A DNA stretch of 64,000 nt from Deferrisoma camini S3R1 (GTDB lineage: Bacteria; Desulfobacterota; Deferrisomatia; Deferrisomatales; Deferrisomataceae). The position numbers were made by a program, and so were the translations under genes. This document shows positions 1 to 9,781 of the stretch, piece after piece. Under the pieces are notes generated by a model. The model searched no databases and was not told the DNA's origin. It saw only the letters and a list, made by a program, of their open reading frames with translations. Within the stretch, counting starts at the first letter, position 1. Every line of letters starts with the position of its first letter. Location of the stretch: contig NZ_JAFN01000001.1 of the NCBI RefSeq assembly GCF_000526155.1, positions 1,492,501 to 1,556,500 of the forward strand, read 5' to 3'.

Positions 1-495
1 ACGAGGTTTCTCGGGCTCCCGGCCGACTGGTACGGATACCTCCTGGCCGGGTACGGGGCCGCCAACATTGCAGGATACTGGCTGGCCGGCCACACGTCCC
101 TTCGAGGGGGGGGCCTGGCGGCGGGAACCATGGGGGTGGCCGGCGTTGGCTTTGTGGGGCTGGGATTGGCCCGGAGCCCCGGGGCGGCTCTCGGGTGGAT
201 CGCGGCCAGCGGTCTGGCTCTGGGGTTCTACAACAACTCTCTCCTCTCCCAGGTCCAGACCCGGGTTCCCGCCCATCTGCGGGCCCGGGCCCTGACGGCC
301 TTCCAGACCCTTACCATGGTGTTGGTGCCGCTGGGCATCGGCCTGGCCGGGGCGGCAGCGGAGCTGCCAGGGCGAAGGGTGGACCTGGTGTTTACGGGCG
401 CGGGACTGGCGACGGCGCTCGCGGCGCTGCTCGCGTCCTCACGCGCAGGGTACCGGGAGCTTCTCTCGCCCCGCTCGTCCGTTCGCCGCCAATAA
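1..495 (+). CDS. MFS transporter, C-terminal part (5' end outside window)
   Basis: The frame is open from the first base and ends with a stop at 493-495, so only the C-terminal ~164 residues are present. They form several hydrophobic, Gly/Ala-rich segments joined by short basic loops (for example RVPAHLRARAL), the usual layout of the last helices of a major facilitator transporter in the inner membrane. No substrate can be inferred. It converges on the minus-strand locus beginning at 543, and a terminator lies between them. The family call rests on topology and general likeness only. Confidence 0.55.
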   Translation, partial: TRFLGLPADWYGYLLAGYGAANIAGYWLAGHTSLRGGGLAAGTMGVAGVGFVGLGLARSPGAALGWIAASGLALGFYNNSLLSQVQTRVPAHLRARALTAFQTLTMVLVPLGIGLAGAAAELPGRRVDLVFTGAGLATALAALLASSRAGYRELLSPRSSVRRQ

Positions 496-519
496 AAAAG
501 CGGGAGCCGAAGCTCCCGC
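494..519 (-). terminator. Rho-independent terminator of the receptor/peptide locus
   Basis: GCGGGAGC and GCTCCCGC form a perfect 8-bp stem with a four-base loop. Read on the minus strand it is followed by six T. It lies just downstream of the 36-codon gene at 543-653 and would end transcripts from the binding protein/kinase/receptor locus. Confidence 0.8.
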
Positions 520-542
520 CGACAATCTTACTCAAAGGCACC

Positions 543-653
543 TTAGCCGCTCCACCGAAAAATCGCCACAGAAGTGAAGCAACACGTGGTCATCGGCCCG
601 AAAGCCTCCCCGTCGATCCCCTCGTCCAGAACCAGAATGCCGAGCTCTTCCAT
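543..653 (-). CDS. Small 36-residue peptide, unknown; possible modified-peptide precursor
   Basis: An ATG at 653 is preceded by an excellent AAGGAGGT ribosome site and opens a 36-codon frame ending at TAA 545-543. The N-terminal half is acidic (MEELGILVLDEGIDGE). The C-terminal half holds a CysCys pair followed by Thr, Ser and aromatic residues. It is the last gene before the terminator and follows the TonB-dependent receptor by 92 bases, so it is probably co-transcribed. An acidic leader with a Cys-rich tail is typical of ribosomally made, modified peptides, but no modification enzyme is in view. The function is inferred only; it could also be a small regulatory or membrane-associated peptide. 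Confidence 0.55.
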   Translation of the reverse strand: MEELGILVLDEGIDGEAFGPMTTCCFTSVAIFRWSG

Positions 654-745
654 CGTCTGACCTCCTTTCTCCGGGTGGTCGGGAACGGACGTCCAGCGCC
701 CTGCCAAAACGACGTTTTTAGTCTAGCTCGGACCGGAACCGGAAA

Positions 746-2677
746 TCAAAAGGAAAATCGCAGCCCCACCTCCACCCACCGGTCCGGGTTGGGCCGGTCC
801 GGGTCGGTGTACTGCCGCCCTTGGAACAGGTTGTGGGCCGTGAGGAACGCTTCCATGCCCACACCTGCCCCCACCCGAAACCGCTTCCACAGGTTCAGGT
901 CCCATATGGGGTCGTTGCGATCCCCCTCGTCCGGGCCCTGGTCCCACCACACGAAGTGACCGGCCAGCTCCCCGTGGAACGAGCCGGGCCAGCGGTGGAC
1001 CAAGGCCACGTCGAAGGTATACTGCTCCCGGTCGTCCCCATCCCCTTCCTGGTCGTGGTCCACGTAGCCCAGGCCCCACCGCAGCGAGGTACGGAGCACC
1101 GGCGCGGTCTCCAGCTCCAGCTCCATCCCGGCCCGGGTGGCCCCCTCGCCGTTCACCTTGCGCACGTTCCCTTCGGTGTCTGGGGACGGCTCGGCTACCC
1201 GTTGGTCCACCAACCGGTGCCAGAACCCCGTGGCCTTTACCCACAGGAACGGGATCGCCTTGGTCTCCACCCCGGCCTGGATCGACCAGATCTTCTCCGG
1301 CTCCAGATCCGGGTTCGGGTCGGTGCTTGCGCCCCCGCCCGAGAGCTCGGACAGCGGGGGGCTCGAGAACCCCCGAGCGGCCGTGGCCCGGACCACGGTC
1401 TGCCGCCCCACCCGCCGCACCGCACCGAAGCTGGGGCTGACGATCGGGCCGGTCACCGAGTGCTCGTCGTACCGCAACCCAGGGGTCAGGCTCCAGCCGG
1501 CCACCGAGAAAGTGTCGTTGAGGTAGACCCCCCACCGATCCAGCTCGGGGCTGGAGGTGAACCGGGCTGGGGTCCCCCGCGACTGGAAGACCGGCCCGGA
1601 CTCCACGGTCTGATCCAACCGGCCGTGGTCGTAATCCACCCCCAGCACCACCACGTGGCCCTCGGGACTCCACACCAACCGTGCCCGGAGACCCTCCGAA
1701 ACCTCGTCGAACCGCACCTCCCGAACCAGGGACCCCGTAGGCCCCCGCGTCCCGTCTTCATAGCCGGTCCCACGAAGACGGTGATCGTAACGGTACGCAG
1801 CGAAGTGAGCCCCCAACCGTTCCCCGAGGTCCATGTCCGCCATGATCGTGCCGAAAGCCGCGTGAAGGTCGTCTTCGGATCTGACCCCTTGCCCCACCAG
1901 GTGGCCAGATTCTGGCTCCGCCTCTGCATATCCGCCCATGAAGCCGACTCGCAGCCCTGGTCGTACAGGCAGTGAGAACTTGGCATAAGCCGCCCGGTTC
2001 CGGAAGCTTCCGTGGGTCCGTTCCCACTCGGCCCGCTGGTATCCCCCGTACAGGTAGTACCCCAGCCGGCCTGCTCGGCCGGCCGCCTCGGCCCGAGCGT
2101 CCAGGGTGGTGCCCGGCCCGTACGAGACCGAGCCGCTCCCCTCGGGCCGGGGCCGCCGGCCGACGTCCTTGGTGATCACGTTGATCACGCCGCCGAGGGA
2201 CGACCCCCAAGCCGACGAGGCCGGCCCCTTGATCACCTCGATCCGGTCCACGACCCCCACCGGTATGGTCAGGGTCTCCGCGTTCCCCCCGGACAGGAAG
2301 TTCCAGGGGATCCCGTCCACCAGCACGAGCACGTGCTCCTCGCGGGAGCCCTGGATCCGGGTCAGGGAAAGGCTTCCCAGATCCGCTCCGAAGAACTCCA
2401 CGAACACGCCGGGTACCCGGTTCAGGGCCTCGGCCAGGGTGTGGGCGTTCATGTCTCGGATCTGCTCGGCGGTGATGATCGTCACGTTCTCCGCCGTTTG
2501 GGACAGCGGCTTGGGGTGGCGGGTGGGAGCCTCCACCAAGGTTTCGCCCGGGAAGTACATGCGTTCGAACACGGCCTGGTCGCCCGCCCAAGCCGGGCAC
2601 CACCCTCCCCCCAGCACTCCGGAGCAAAGAAGGGCTGCAACCGACAGGAGGTGCGGGAACCACCGGACACTGCTCAC
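746..2677 (-). CDS. TonB-dependent outer-membrane receptor
   Basis: This 643-residue protein has a signal peptide ending near AWA-GD, then a plug domain (about residues 50-165, with ENVTIITAEQIRDM, ALNRVPGV and VLVDGIPW). A long beta-barrel follows and ends in the aromatic C-terminus RFSF expected of outer-membrane proteins. Such receptors bring siderophores, metal chelates, vitamin B12 or similar ligands across the outer membrane with TonB energy. I chose the GTG at 2677 because GGAGG lies six bases upstream and it yields a proper signal peptide; a TTG at 2704 is also in frame. It directly follows the sensor kinase gene in one transcription unit. The ligand is unknown. Confidence 0.9.
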   Translation of the reverse strand: MSSVRWFPHLLSVAALLCSGVLGGGWCPAWAGDQAVFERMYFPGETLVEAPTRHPKPLSQTAENVTIITAEQIRDMNAHTLAEALNRVPGVFVEFFGADLGSLSLTRIQGSREEHVLVLVDGIPWNFLSGGNAETLTIPVGVVDRIEVIKGPASSAWGSSLGGVINVITKDVGRRPRPEGSGSVSYGPGTTLDARAEAAGRAGRLGYYLYGGYQRAEWERTHGSFRNRAAYAKFSLPVRPGLRVGFMGGYAEAEPESGHLVGQGVRSEDDLHAAFGTIMADMDLGERLGAHFAAYRYDHRLRGTGYEDGTRGPTGSLVREVRFDEVSEGLRARLVWSPEGHVVVLGVDYDHGRLDQTVESGPVFQSRGTPARFTSSPELDRWGVYLNDTFSVAGWSLTPGLRYDEHSVTGPIVSPSFGAVRRVGRQTVVRATAARGFSSPPLSELSGGGASTDPNPDLEPEKIWSIQAGVETKAIPFLWVKATGFWHRLVDQRVAEPSPDTEGNVRKVNGEGATRAGMELELETAPVLRTSLRWGLGYVDHDQEGDGDDREQYTFDVALVHRWPGSFHGELAGHFVWWDQGPDEGDRNDPIWDLNLWKRFRVGAGVGMEAFLTAHNLFQGRQYTDPDRPNPDRWVEVGLRFSF

Positions 2678-2700
2678 CGTTCTCCTCCGCTTCCCCGGAA

Positions 2701-4440
2701 TCAACCGGAATCCGCCGTCCCGCGCACGGCCTCACTCCCACCGTCCGGCTTCCCATCCTGGGCCGGATCCGACGCCGGCAGGCTTACCGTGCACCGCGTA
2801 CCTTCGCCCACCCGGCTCACGACCTCGATGTCGCCCCGGTGGCGTTTGATGATGCCCCGGGAGATCGAAAGGCCCAAGCCGGTCCCTTCCCCCGCCGTCT
2901 TGGTGGAGAAGAACGGCCGGAAGATGTGTTCCAGATCCTTCTCCTCGATACCTCCCCCGGTGTCCTCAACGTGGATCTTCACCCACCCTTCGCTCGCCTC
3001 GGTCGCCACCCTCAATGTGCCCCCTGAAGGCATGGCGTCTCGGGCGTTGGTGATCAGGTTGAGCACCACCTGCTTCAACTGGTCCCCCACTCCCCGCACC
3101 CTGGGCAGGTCCTTCGCGAACGAGGTTTTCACTTCGATCCCCCGGACCATAAGATCCTTGGTGCACAGAAGCACCACCGAGTCCACCAGCTCGTTCACGT
3201 CCAGATCCTCTGTACGGTCCGTCGTTGGCCGGTAGAAGTCTCGAAGGTTCTTAATCAGCCGATCGATCCGATCGCATTCTTGGATCGCCAGTTTGACCAG
3301 ACGCGTCTCCCGAGCAGAGAGGCCGCCCCGGTACTCCAGTGACTCGAGCACCCCTCGGATGCCGGTGAGGGGGTTGTTCAGCTCGTGGGCCACGGAGGCG
3401 GTCAACGTACCGAGGGCGGTGAGCTTCTCCGAGTGGGCCAGCTGCTTGTACGCTGTTTCCAGCTCCTCCGTTCGTTCTTTGACCCGCTCCTCCAGCTCGT
3501 CCCGAGCCCGTTTCAGCTCTTCCTGAACCCTCGTCCGCTCCTGGACCTCGTCCTGAAGCCTCTGGTTCGCCTCGGTGAGTTCAGCGGTCCTTTCTCGGAC
3601 GCGTTCCTCCAGCCCCAACCGCAGCTCGTCGATGGTCACGAACGCCCGATCCAGCGCTTGGACCAGCTCGTAAAACGGGTCGGCCAGTAGTCCGCGGGAT
3701 GCGGGGGTCTCCGTCCAGATCCCCCGACGGCGCATCTCGTTCAGGAGGCGCCGCAGGGGCCGGGATGCGCCCCGAACCACCAAGAACGTCACACACCACC
3801 CCAACACCAAGAACGCCACCCCCGCCCCCACGCTCCGGACCACGATGGCCCGGAAGCCCGCCTCCAGAGCCCGCTTGCTGACCTCTACCCCCACATACCC
3901 CAGCACGGTTCCCGACGCCGGCTGGCCGAGGGGACCCGTAAAGAAGTACAGCCCCTCCACCGTGGGGGCGCTCAGCTCGGCCCGAACCGCCTTCCAAAAA
4001 GTAATGTTCTCCGCGTCCTCGTGATGGGCGATCCCCCCCGGCTGGGCAACGATCGCCCGTACCTCGGCCGAAGGAGCAGGCACCTGCCCTTTTGCTTCCG
4101 TGGGCGCCCCAGGCAGGTTTCGACCGTACTGCAAGAGGCGCCAAGATGGGTCGAACACGGCCACCCACTCCACATCGTCGTCCCTCAACGCTGGCAACAA
4201 CGCCGAACGGATCTCCTCTGCATTCTCCGAAAAGAGCCCGAGCCGAAGGCTCTCTGCCAGGAAGGAGACCACAGTGGTCCCTTTCTCCTGCATCTGGCGC
4301 CGGAGCATCCGCTGCTGGAAGTGGATCAAGGCTCCGCTCAGCAGGACCGTTGCGAACAGGATGGTCGCGGCCAGGTACAGGTAGGTCTGTAATGCAAAGT
4401 GCCGCGACGGCAGAAAAACGCAACGTTTCTTCGCATCCAT
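2701..4440 (-). CDS. Membrane sensor histidine kinase
   Basis: The 579-residue protein has an N-terminal membrane helix (about 17-38), a periplasmic sensing region, a second membrane helix near 200-222, a long coiled coil (about 265-335), and a HisKA domain with the phospho-acceptor in SVAHELNNP (about H350). An HATPase domain follows with N box (NLITNARDAM), G1 (DTGGGI) and G2 (GTGLGLS). It should autophosphorylate and pass phosphate to a response regulator, which is not in this window. It sits between the periplasmic binding protein (8 bases upstream) and the receptor gene. The binding protein may therefore present a ligand to the sensing domain; that link is inference from gene order. Confidence 0.92.
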   Translation of the reverse strand: MDAKKRCVFLPSRHFALQTYLYLAATILFATVLLSGALIHFQQRMLRRQMQEKGTTVVSFLAESLRLGLFSENAEEIRSALLPALRDDDVEWVAVFDPSWRLLQYGRNLPGAPTEAKGQVPAPSAEVRAIVAQPGGIAHHEDAENITFWKAVRAELSAPTVEGLYFFTGPLGQPASGTVLGYVGVEVSKRALEAGFRAIVVRSVGAGVAFLVLGWCVTFLVVRGASRPLRRLLNEMRRRGIWTETPASRGLLADPFYELVQALDRAFVTIDELRLGLEERVRERTAELTEANQRLQDEVQERTRVQEELKRARDELEERVKERTEELETAYKQLAHSEKLTALGTLTASVAHELNNPLTGIRGVLESLEYRGGLSARETRLVKLAIQECDRIDRLIKNLRDFYRPTTDRTEDLDVNELVDSVVLLCTKDLMVRGIEVKTSFAKDLPRVRGVGDQLKQVVLNLITNARDAMPSGGTLRVATEASEGWVKIHVEDTGGGIEEKDLEHIFRPFFSTKTAGEGTGLGLSISRGIIKRHRGDIEVVSRVGEGTRCTVSLPASDPAQDGKPDGGSEAVRGTADSG

Positions 4441-4448
4441 GCCGAGCC

Positions 4449-5369
4449 CTACCGTTCAGCGCCCGAAGGCACCACGCCCAAGCGTACACCCAGCTTCCGG
4501 GCCACCCTGGGGTTGACCCGAAGGAGAACCCCCTTGGGGGGCTCGGGAAGCACGTTCCCCCCGGGCTCCCCGTTGAGGATCCGCCAGGCCAAGGTCGCGG
4601 CTTGGCGCCCGATCGACGGAAAATCGAGGGTGACCGCAACGGTGGCCCCTAAAGACAGGTACCCTTCGGAGAATGTCACTAAGGGCATCCGGTGCCGGAG
4701 CGAGTACAAAAGGAGAGACTCGACCGTCTCCCGTGTGACCACGGTAGGGTCTGGGATCATCCAGAGCCCACCCACGTCGGGGGGGAGTTCCGCCAGCCTC
4801 GCAGGAACCTCCTTTGGAGACCGGACCTCCAACGCGGTGAGCCCCAACCCCTGATGGGCCGCGGCGTTCTCTGCCTTTTTCACGAAGTTGCCGGTGTTGC
4901 TCGGGTCGAAAAAGACGCCCAGACGTTTCACATCTGGGAGGGCTTCCCGGATCATTTTGATCCATCTTTCCGGAGGCACCTGCATGCCCACGCCCGTCAC
5001 GGGGGTGCGCGCCCTCTTCCAGTCGGGTGGCCGGTGCACGAGCACGTACACCACAGGGATCTCGGGTTCCGGCAACCTTCGTACCGCCTCGAGGGCCCGC
5101 GTGCCGACGGCGAAAACGAGGTCCGCTCCGAGACCGTCCCCCCCGAGGACACCTCTCCGACCTGCCTCGTCACACTCCAACTCCCGGAAAGTGACGGGCA
5201 CGAGACGCCGTGGCCCCCGGTGGGAAAAAGCCGTTTCCAAGGCCTCCTTGAAGGCGTCAACCACCTGGCGGGTCGGCGGCAACGTCGGGTCGTGGAGGAT
5301 CAACACCTCCTCGGCCACGGCGCTAGCTGTCATGCCCAGGAGTAGCACCCCGATCAAAAGCCCCCGCAT
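4449..5369 (-). CDS. ABC-type periplasmic substrate-binding protein (ABC_sub_bind family)
   Basis: The 306-residue protein starts with a signal peptide (MRGLLIGVLLLGMTASAVA) and continues as a two-lobed binding protein of the PF04392 type, with segments such as VFAVGTRALEAV, PVTGVGMQ and RLGVFFDPSN. I placed the start at ATG 5369 because it gives the signal peptide and has GGGGG upstream; the longer frame to 5561 is unlikely. No permease or ATPase gene follows. Instead come a sensor kinase and a TonB-dependent receptor, which suggests a sensing role or sharing of a transporter encoded elsewhere. The ligand is unknown. Confidence 0.85.
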   Translation of the reverse strand: MRGLLIGVLLLGMTASAVAEEVLILHDPTLPPTRQVVDAFKEALETAFSHRGPRRLVPVTFRELECDEAGRRGVLGGDGLGADLVFAVGTRALEAVRRLPEPEIPVVYVLVHRPPDWKRARTPVTGVGMQVPPERWIKMIREALPDVKRLGVFFDPSNTGNFVKKAENAAAHQGLGLTALEVRSPKEVPARLAELPPDVGGLWMIPDPTVVTRETVESLLLYSLRHRMPLVTFSEGYLSLGATVAVTLDFPSIGRQAATLAWRILNGEPGGNVLPEPPKGVLLRVNPRVARKLGVRLGVVPSGAER

Positions 5370-5568
5370 CCACAAACCCCCTTTTCGTCGTATCGGGCTC
5401 GGCCCGGCCGGATCGCGGTTCTCCGACCGGACCCCCCTCGAAACCCACATCTCCGCATCATTTCGGCAGATTGAGGCGGAAAGCTGAAAGCCTCGATCCT
5501 CCACGCCCCTACTGTCCTCCTGTCCCCCCCTAACCCTTGCCATCCTCGTCCGACGAGCCACGGTCCTC

Positions 5569-6018
5569 TTACTTCGGGGTGACCCCGTCCTTCCGGCTCT
5601 CCCCCCCCCTTCCTATCAACTTGTCACCGCTCCCAAGCAGCCACCCCCCTCCGCACCACGGATATTCGCTTAAGCTGTCCGCGAACCCCTTCCCCAAGAG
5701 GAGTTCGGCCAAAGGCCGCACAACGGCCACTGGAGAGCCAAGGACCTCGACCTCCTCCGCCACGGCCCCCCACAGCCCTTGCCCGTTCTGGGCCCGGAAC
5801 CGCTCCTCGGCCCTGCTCCGGGCCGTTTCCAGGAGGTCTGGGAGGGTGTCTGGGCCCTCGGCAACGAACCCGAACCGGTCTTCGAGGAACACCCACGCCC
5901 GCACCCGGGCCTCGGGTCCCAGAGCGGCCTCCAGAGCCTGGAGGGTCGCCCGCATCACCTTGAGGTTCGCGAAAAAGGGCCGCCCCTCGGCGGTAGGCCA
6001 CACGGCGCGGATCACCAT
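5569..6018 (-). CDS. Conserved small protein coupled to recR, unknown function
   Basis: This 149-residue soluble protein starts at ATG 6018 and overlaps the recR stop codon (TGATG), so the two are translationally coupled. The first ~110 residues look like one alpha/beta domain, with predicted strands around RAWVFLEDRFGFVAEG and EVLGSPVAVV. The last ~35 residues are Gly-rich and basic. I do not recognise the family. Coupling to recR is the only functional hint. Confidence 0.7.
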   Translation of the reverse strand: MVIRAVWPTAEGRPFFANLKVMRATLQALEAALGPEARVRAWVFLEDRFGFVAEGPDTLPDLLETARSRAEERFRAQNGQGLWGAVAEEVEVLGSPVAVVRPLAELLLGKGFADSLSEYPWCGGGWLLGSGDKLIGRGGESRKDGVTPK

Positions 6019-6611
6019 CAGAACGAACTCCTCCCCTCCAGGGCCCGGCCCAGGGTCAGGGCGTCGATGTACTCCAGATCGCCTCCCAGGGGCACCCCGC
6101 GCGCGATCCGGGTGACCCGGACCCCCAGGGGCTCGAGGAGCTTCTTGAGGTACAACGCCGTGGCCTCCCCCTCCACGTGGGGATTGGTGGCCACGATCAC
6201 CTCCCGGATCTCCCCCCGCCCGATCCGGTCCACCAGCTCCCGGATCCGAAGGTCCTCGGGCCCCACCCCCTCCATGGGCGAGAGGTGCCCGCCGAGCACG
6301 TGGTAGAGCCCGAAGAAGGTGCGAGTGCGCTCGATCGCGAGCACGCCGGCCTGGTCCTCCACCACGCACACCACGCTCCGGTCCCGTCGGGGCGAAGCGC
6401 ACACGGCGCAGGGATCGGACTCGGTGAGCTGAAAACACACCGAGCAGGGTTTCACCTTCTCTTTGAGCTCCACCAGGGCCCGGGCCAAGGACTCCACCTC
6501 GGTCCGGGGCGCCTTGAGCAGGTGGAGCACGAACCGCGTGGCGGTCTTCTCGCCCACCCCGGGGAGCCTCTGGAGTTCCCTCATCACTTTCTGGATCGGA
6601 GAAGCCAGCAT
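6018..6611 (-). CDS. recR: Recombination mediator RecR
   Basis: RecR works with RecF/RecO to load RecA at gaps in DNA. The 197-residue length is normal. The helix-hairpin-helix (about 8-40, LQRLPGVGEKTATRFVLHLL), the four-Cys zinc finger (CSVC near 56 and CAVC near 68), and the Toprim domain (VVEDQAGVLAIERT through ATNPHVEGEATALYL) are in the right order. YbaB, its usual upstream neighbour, is not present; a stretch of short repeats lies upstream instead. Confidence 0.97.
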   Translation of the reverse strand: MLASPIQKVMRELQRLPGVGEKTATRFVLHLLKAPRTEVESLARALVELKEKVKPCSVCFQLTESDPCAVCASPRRDRSVVCVVEDQAGVLAIERTRTFFGLYHVLGGHLSPMEGVGPEDLRIRELVDRIGRGEIREVIVATNPHVEGEATALYLKKLLEPLGVRVTRIARGVPLGGDLEYIDALTLGRALEGRSSF

Positions 6612-6654
6612 GGGGTTTCCTTGAAAGCTCGGGCAGGCCGCGGGTGAGGGGCCG

Positions 6655-6687
6655 TAGAAACTAGAAACTAGAGACTAGAGACTAGAA
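6655..6687. repeat. CTAGARA short tandem repeat
   Basis: Four or more degenerate copies of ACTAGARACTAG occur in tandem just upstream of recR. The same motif in opposite orientation lies at 7750-7775. Confidence 0.6.
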
Positions 6688-6769
6688 TTTGGAGCCGCGT
6701 CCGGCTCCCTAGCAGATCCCATGCTCCCGTGTCGCGGTGCTGGCGGCGCTCAGAGATCAAGGAGGGTTC

Positions 6770-6815
6770 TGGCCTCCTAGCCTCCTAGCCTCCCTGCTTC
6801 CCAGCCGCCCTGCGG
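6770..6815. repeat. CCTCCTAGC degenerate repeat, intergenic
   Basis: CCTCCTAGC is repeated and grades into CTCCCTGCTTCCCAGCCGCC. With 6612-6930 otherwise gene-free, this is part of a family of low-complexity intergenic repeats; a related purine-rich version lies at 7496-7530. Confidence 0.5.
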
Positions 6816-6838
6816 GCCAAAGGCCCCAACGTCCATAC

Positions 6839-6866
6839 AAAAACGGCAGGCCCGATCCGCCTGCCG
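6839..6866 (-). terminator. Terminator downstream of the zinc-ribbon gene
   Basis: CGGCAGGC pairs with GCCTGCCG around a seven-base loop and is followed by five T on the minus strand. It would end the FlgM-like/zinc-ribbon transcript. Confidence 0.75.
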
Positions 6867-6930
6867 CCCTGGGATTCGTCCCCCGCCGGCGGGGCGCACG
6901 CGGTTCGTGCGCCGCGCCCGCCCCAGTGGG

Positions 6931-7095
6931 TCATGCTTTCCGGCTCGTCTTGGCGAAAAATCCGGTGTACACCCGGGTCACCTTCTTCTCATGGCAACTC
7001 GGGCACTCCACGGTGCGCTTCCCCACCTCGGTGGGGCGCATCTCCACGTCGAAGTCCTTGTCACACTTGGGGCAGTGGTACGGGTACATGGGCAT
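6931..7095 (-). CDS. Small zinc-ribbon protein (FmdB-like)
   Basis: The 54-residue protein MPMYPYHCPKCDKDF... has two CxxC knuckles (HCPKC and ECPSC), as in the FmdB/CxxC_CXXC zinc-ribbon family, and a short basic tail. The start is supported by an AGGAGGT site. It lies 63 bases downstream of the FlgM-like gene on the same strand and upstream of a good terminator. The family is thought to bind zinc and perhaps nucleic acid; the specific role is unknown. Confidence 0.85.
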   Translation of the reverse strand: MPMYPYHCPKCDKDFDVEMRPTEVGKRTVECPSCHEKKVTRVYTGFFAKTSRKA

Positions 7096-7158
7096 GGCTA
7101 CACCTCCTCGGCTGGCGCCGTCCGCCGGCGATGGAACCGAGGCGGGCGCGGGGGATCC

Positions 7159-7482
7159 TCACCCGTACGGGAACGCCTCTCCTTGCCCCCCAAGGCCCCA
7201 GGCGTGCTCCCGCAGCAGGCGGGGCAGCACCTCCCGGCCGCTCACCCGATACCGGCCTTCCCGGATCGCCTGGGACAGGGCTTCGACCAGCTCCTGCCGC
7301 ACCTCCGGGGCCAGGAGCGCCAGGGTCCGGGCCCGCTGCACCTCGAGGCCCCGGTCCGAGACCTCCACCCGGTCCACGGCCACGCCGACCCCGGCCACCC
7401 CCTCCACCGGAGCCTCTCGACGGGGGCGACCCGGCGAAGGGGTACCCGACACGTATCCCCTTCGAACGTCACGAACTCGCAT
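7159..7482 (-). CDS. FlgM-like anti-sigma-28 factor
   Basis: The 107-residue protein has a disordered basic N-terminus and a C-terminal half (about 35-100) with the FlgM pattern: DRVEVSDRGLEVQRAR, then VRQELVEALSQAIREGRY, VSGREVLPRLLRE. FlgM binds the flagellar sigma factor FliA and is exported when the hook is complete. No flagellar genes are in the window, so the assignment rests on sequence pattern alone. A zinc-ribbon gene follows on the same strand. Confidence 0.75.
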   Translation of the reverse strand: MRVRDVRRGYVSGTPSPGRPRREAPVEGVAGVGVAVDRVEVSDRGLEVQRARTLALLAPEVRQELVEALSQAIREGRYRVSGREVLPRLLREHAWGLGGQGEAFPYG

Positions 7483-7495
7483 GGCACCTCTTTAC

Positions 7496-7530
7496 GCTGG
7501 AAGGCTGGGAAGCTGGAAGGCTGGAAAGCG
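7496..7530. repeat. GCTGGAAG repeat, intergenic
   Basis: GCTGGAAGGCTGGGAAGCTGG continues as AAGGCTGGAAAGCG, a run of degenerate octamers upstream of the FlgM-like gene. The stretch 7483-7764 holds no gene that I can support. Confidence 0.55.
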
Positions 7531-7749
7531 ACCATGCCAGAGAGTCGTCCAGTCCGACTTCAACGCATACAAGATGCCGTCACCGTAGCCAAAAGGCAAG
7601 ACATCTCGGGCGGTGCGGCCTCCCAGCGACTTCGGGTCTTCGGCCCGCTAGGCAGCTAGGCGGCCAGGCGACTCTCGAACCGCGCCAAAGTTCGGGGTCA
7701 TGGGGTCTGCTGGAGCGCCCGCCCCACAGGCCGAGCTACCCGGAATTTC

Positions 7750-7775
7750 TCTAGTTTCTAGTCTCTAGTCTCTAG
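7750..7775. repeat. CTAGAGACTAG repeat at the end of trpA
   Basis: TCTCTAGTTTCTAGTCTCTAG and following bases are the inverted counterpart of the repeat at 6655-6687. Here it reaches the trpA stop codon. Confidence 0.6.
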
Positions 7776-8561
7776 ACAACGCTTCCCGTAGGGAGTCCAG
7801 AAACCTGCGGGCCCGAGCCACGGCCGAGGCCCCGGCAAGGTCGCCCACGGTTCGGATCAGGGCGCTGCCCACGATCACCCCGTCCGAGCGCGCGGCGAGC
7901 GCCGCGGCCGAGGCGGCGTCCGACACCCCGAACCCCACCAGAGCGGGCAGATCCGTGTGGCGGCGCACCCGGCCGACCAGATCGTCCACGGTGGCCTCGA
8001 CGGGCCGCTTCTGCCCGGTGACCCCGGTCACGCTCACGCAGTACACGAACCCCGAGGCGCCGGCCACGATGCGGCCCACCCGCTCCTCGGGCGTGGTGGG
8101 TGCCACCAGGAGCACCGTGTCGAGCCCCTGATCCCGGGCCACAGGCAGGAACTCGCCGCTCTCCTCCCAGGGAAGGTCCACCACCAGCACCCCGTCGGCC
8201 CCGGCCTGCCGGGCCGCCCGGGCGAACCGCTCGCCCCCCCGGGACAGCACCGGGTTGTAGTAGGTCATGAACAGGGCCGGGATCCCCAGGCCCCGGTCCC
8301 GGGCGACGCGCAGATCGGCGAACGCGTGCTCTAGCCGGTACCCGGCCGCCAGCACCCGGGAGCTGGCCTCCTGAATCACCGGTCCGTCGGCCGAGGGGTC
8401 CGAGAACGGGATCCCCACCTCGAGCGCATCCGCTCCGGCCCGCTCCGCCTCCAGCAACAGATCCACAAAGGTCTGCCGGTCGGGAAACCCCGCCGTCAGG
8501 AACGGTACCAACGCCTTCCCCCCCCGATCCCGCACCGAACGAAGCGTCGACTCCAGGCGGT

Positions 8562-8565
<4 letters not shown>
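7765..8565 (-). CDS. trpA: Tryptophan synthase alpha subunit
   Basis: TrpA cleaves indole-3-glycerol phosphate to indole and glyceraldehyde 3-phosphate and channels indole to TrpB. The 266-residue length is typical. The catalytic Glu (EVGIPFSDP) and Asp (SADGP) motifs, FMTYYNP, LVAPTT and the phosphate-binding GFGVS are all present. The start is GTG 8565, supported by GGGAGGT upstream; its first bases overlap the trpB stop (GTGA), so the pair is translationally coupled. Confidence 0.97.
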
Positions 8566-9752
<1,187 letters not shown>

Positions 9753-9781
9753 GGGTGCTCCGTTTCGTGGGGAGGGGGCGC

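Noticed and set aside
195-959. Long overlapping frames across the GC-rich left end
   Set aside because: High-GC DNA has few stops; these frames are antisense or out-of-phase to the receptor and other supported genes.
7670-7745. tRNA-like stretch on the minus strand (TAGCTC ... GGTTCGAG)
   Set aside because: Box-like motifs are present, but acceptor, anticodon and T stems do not pair in a cloverleaf. It may be a fossil or chance.
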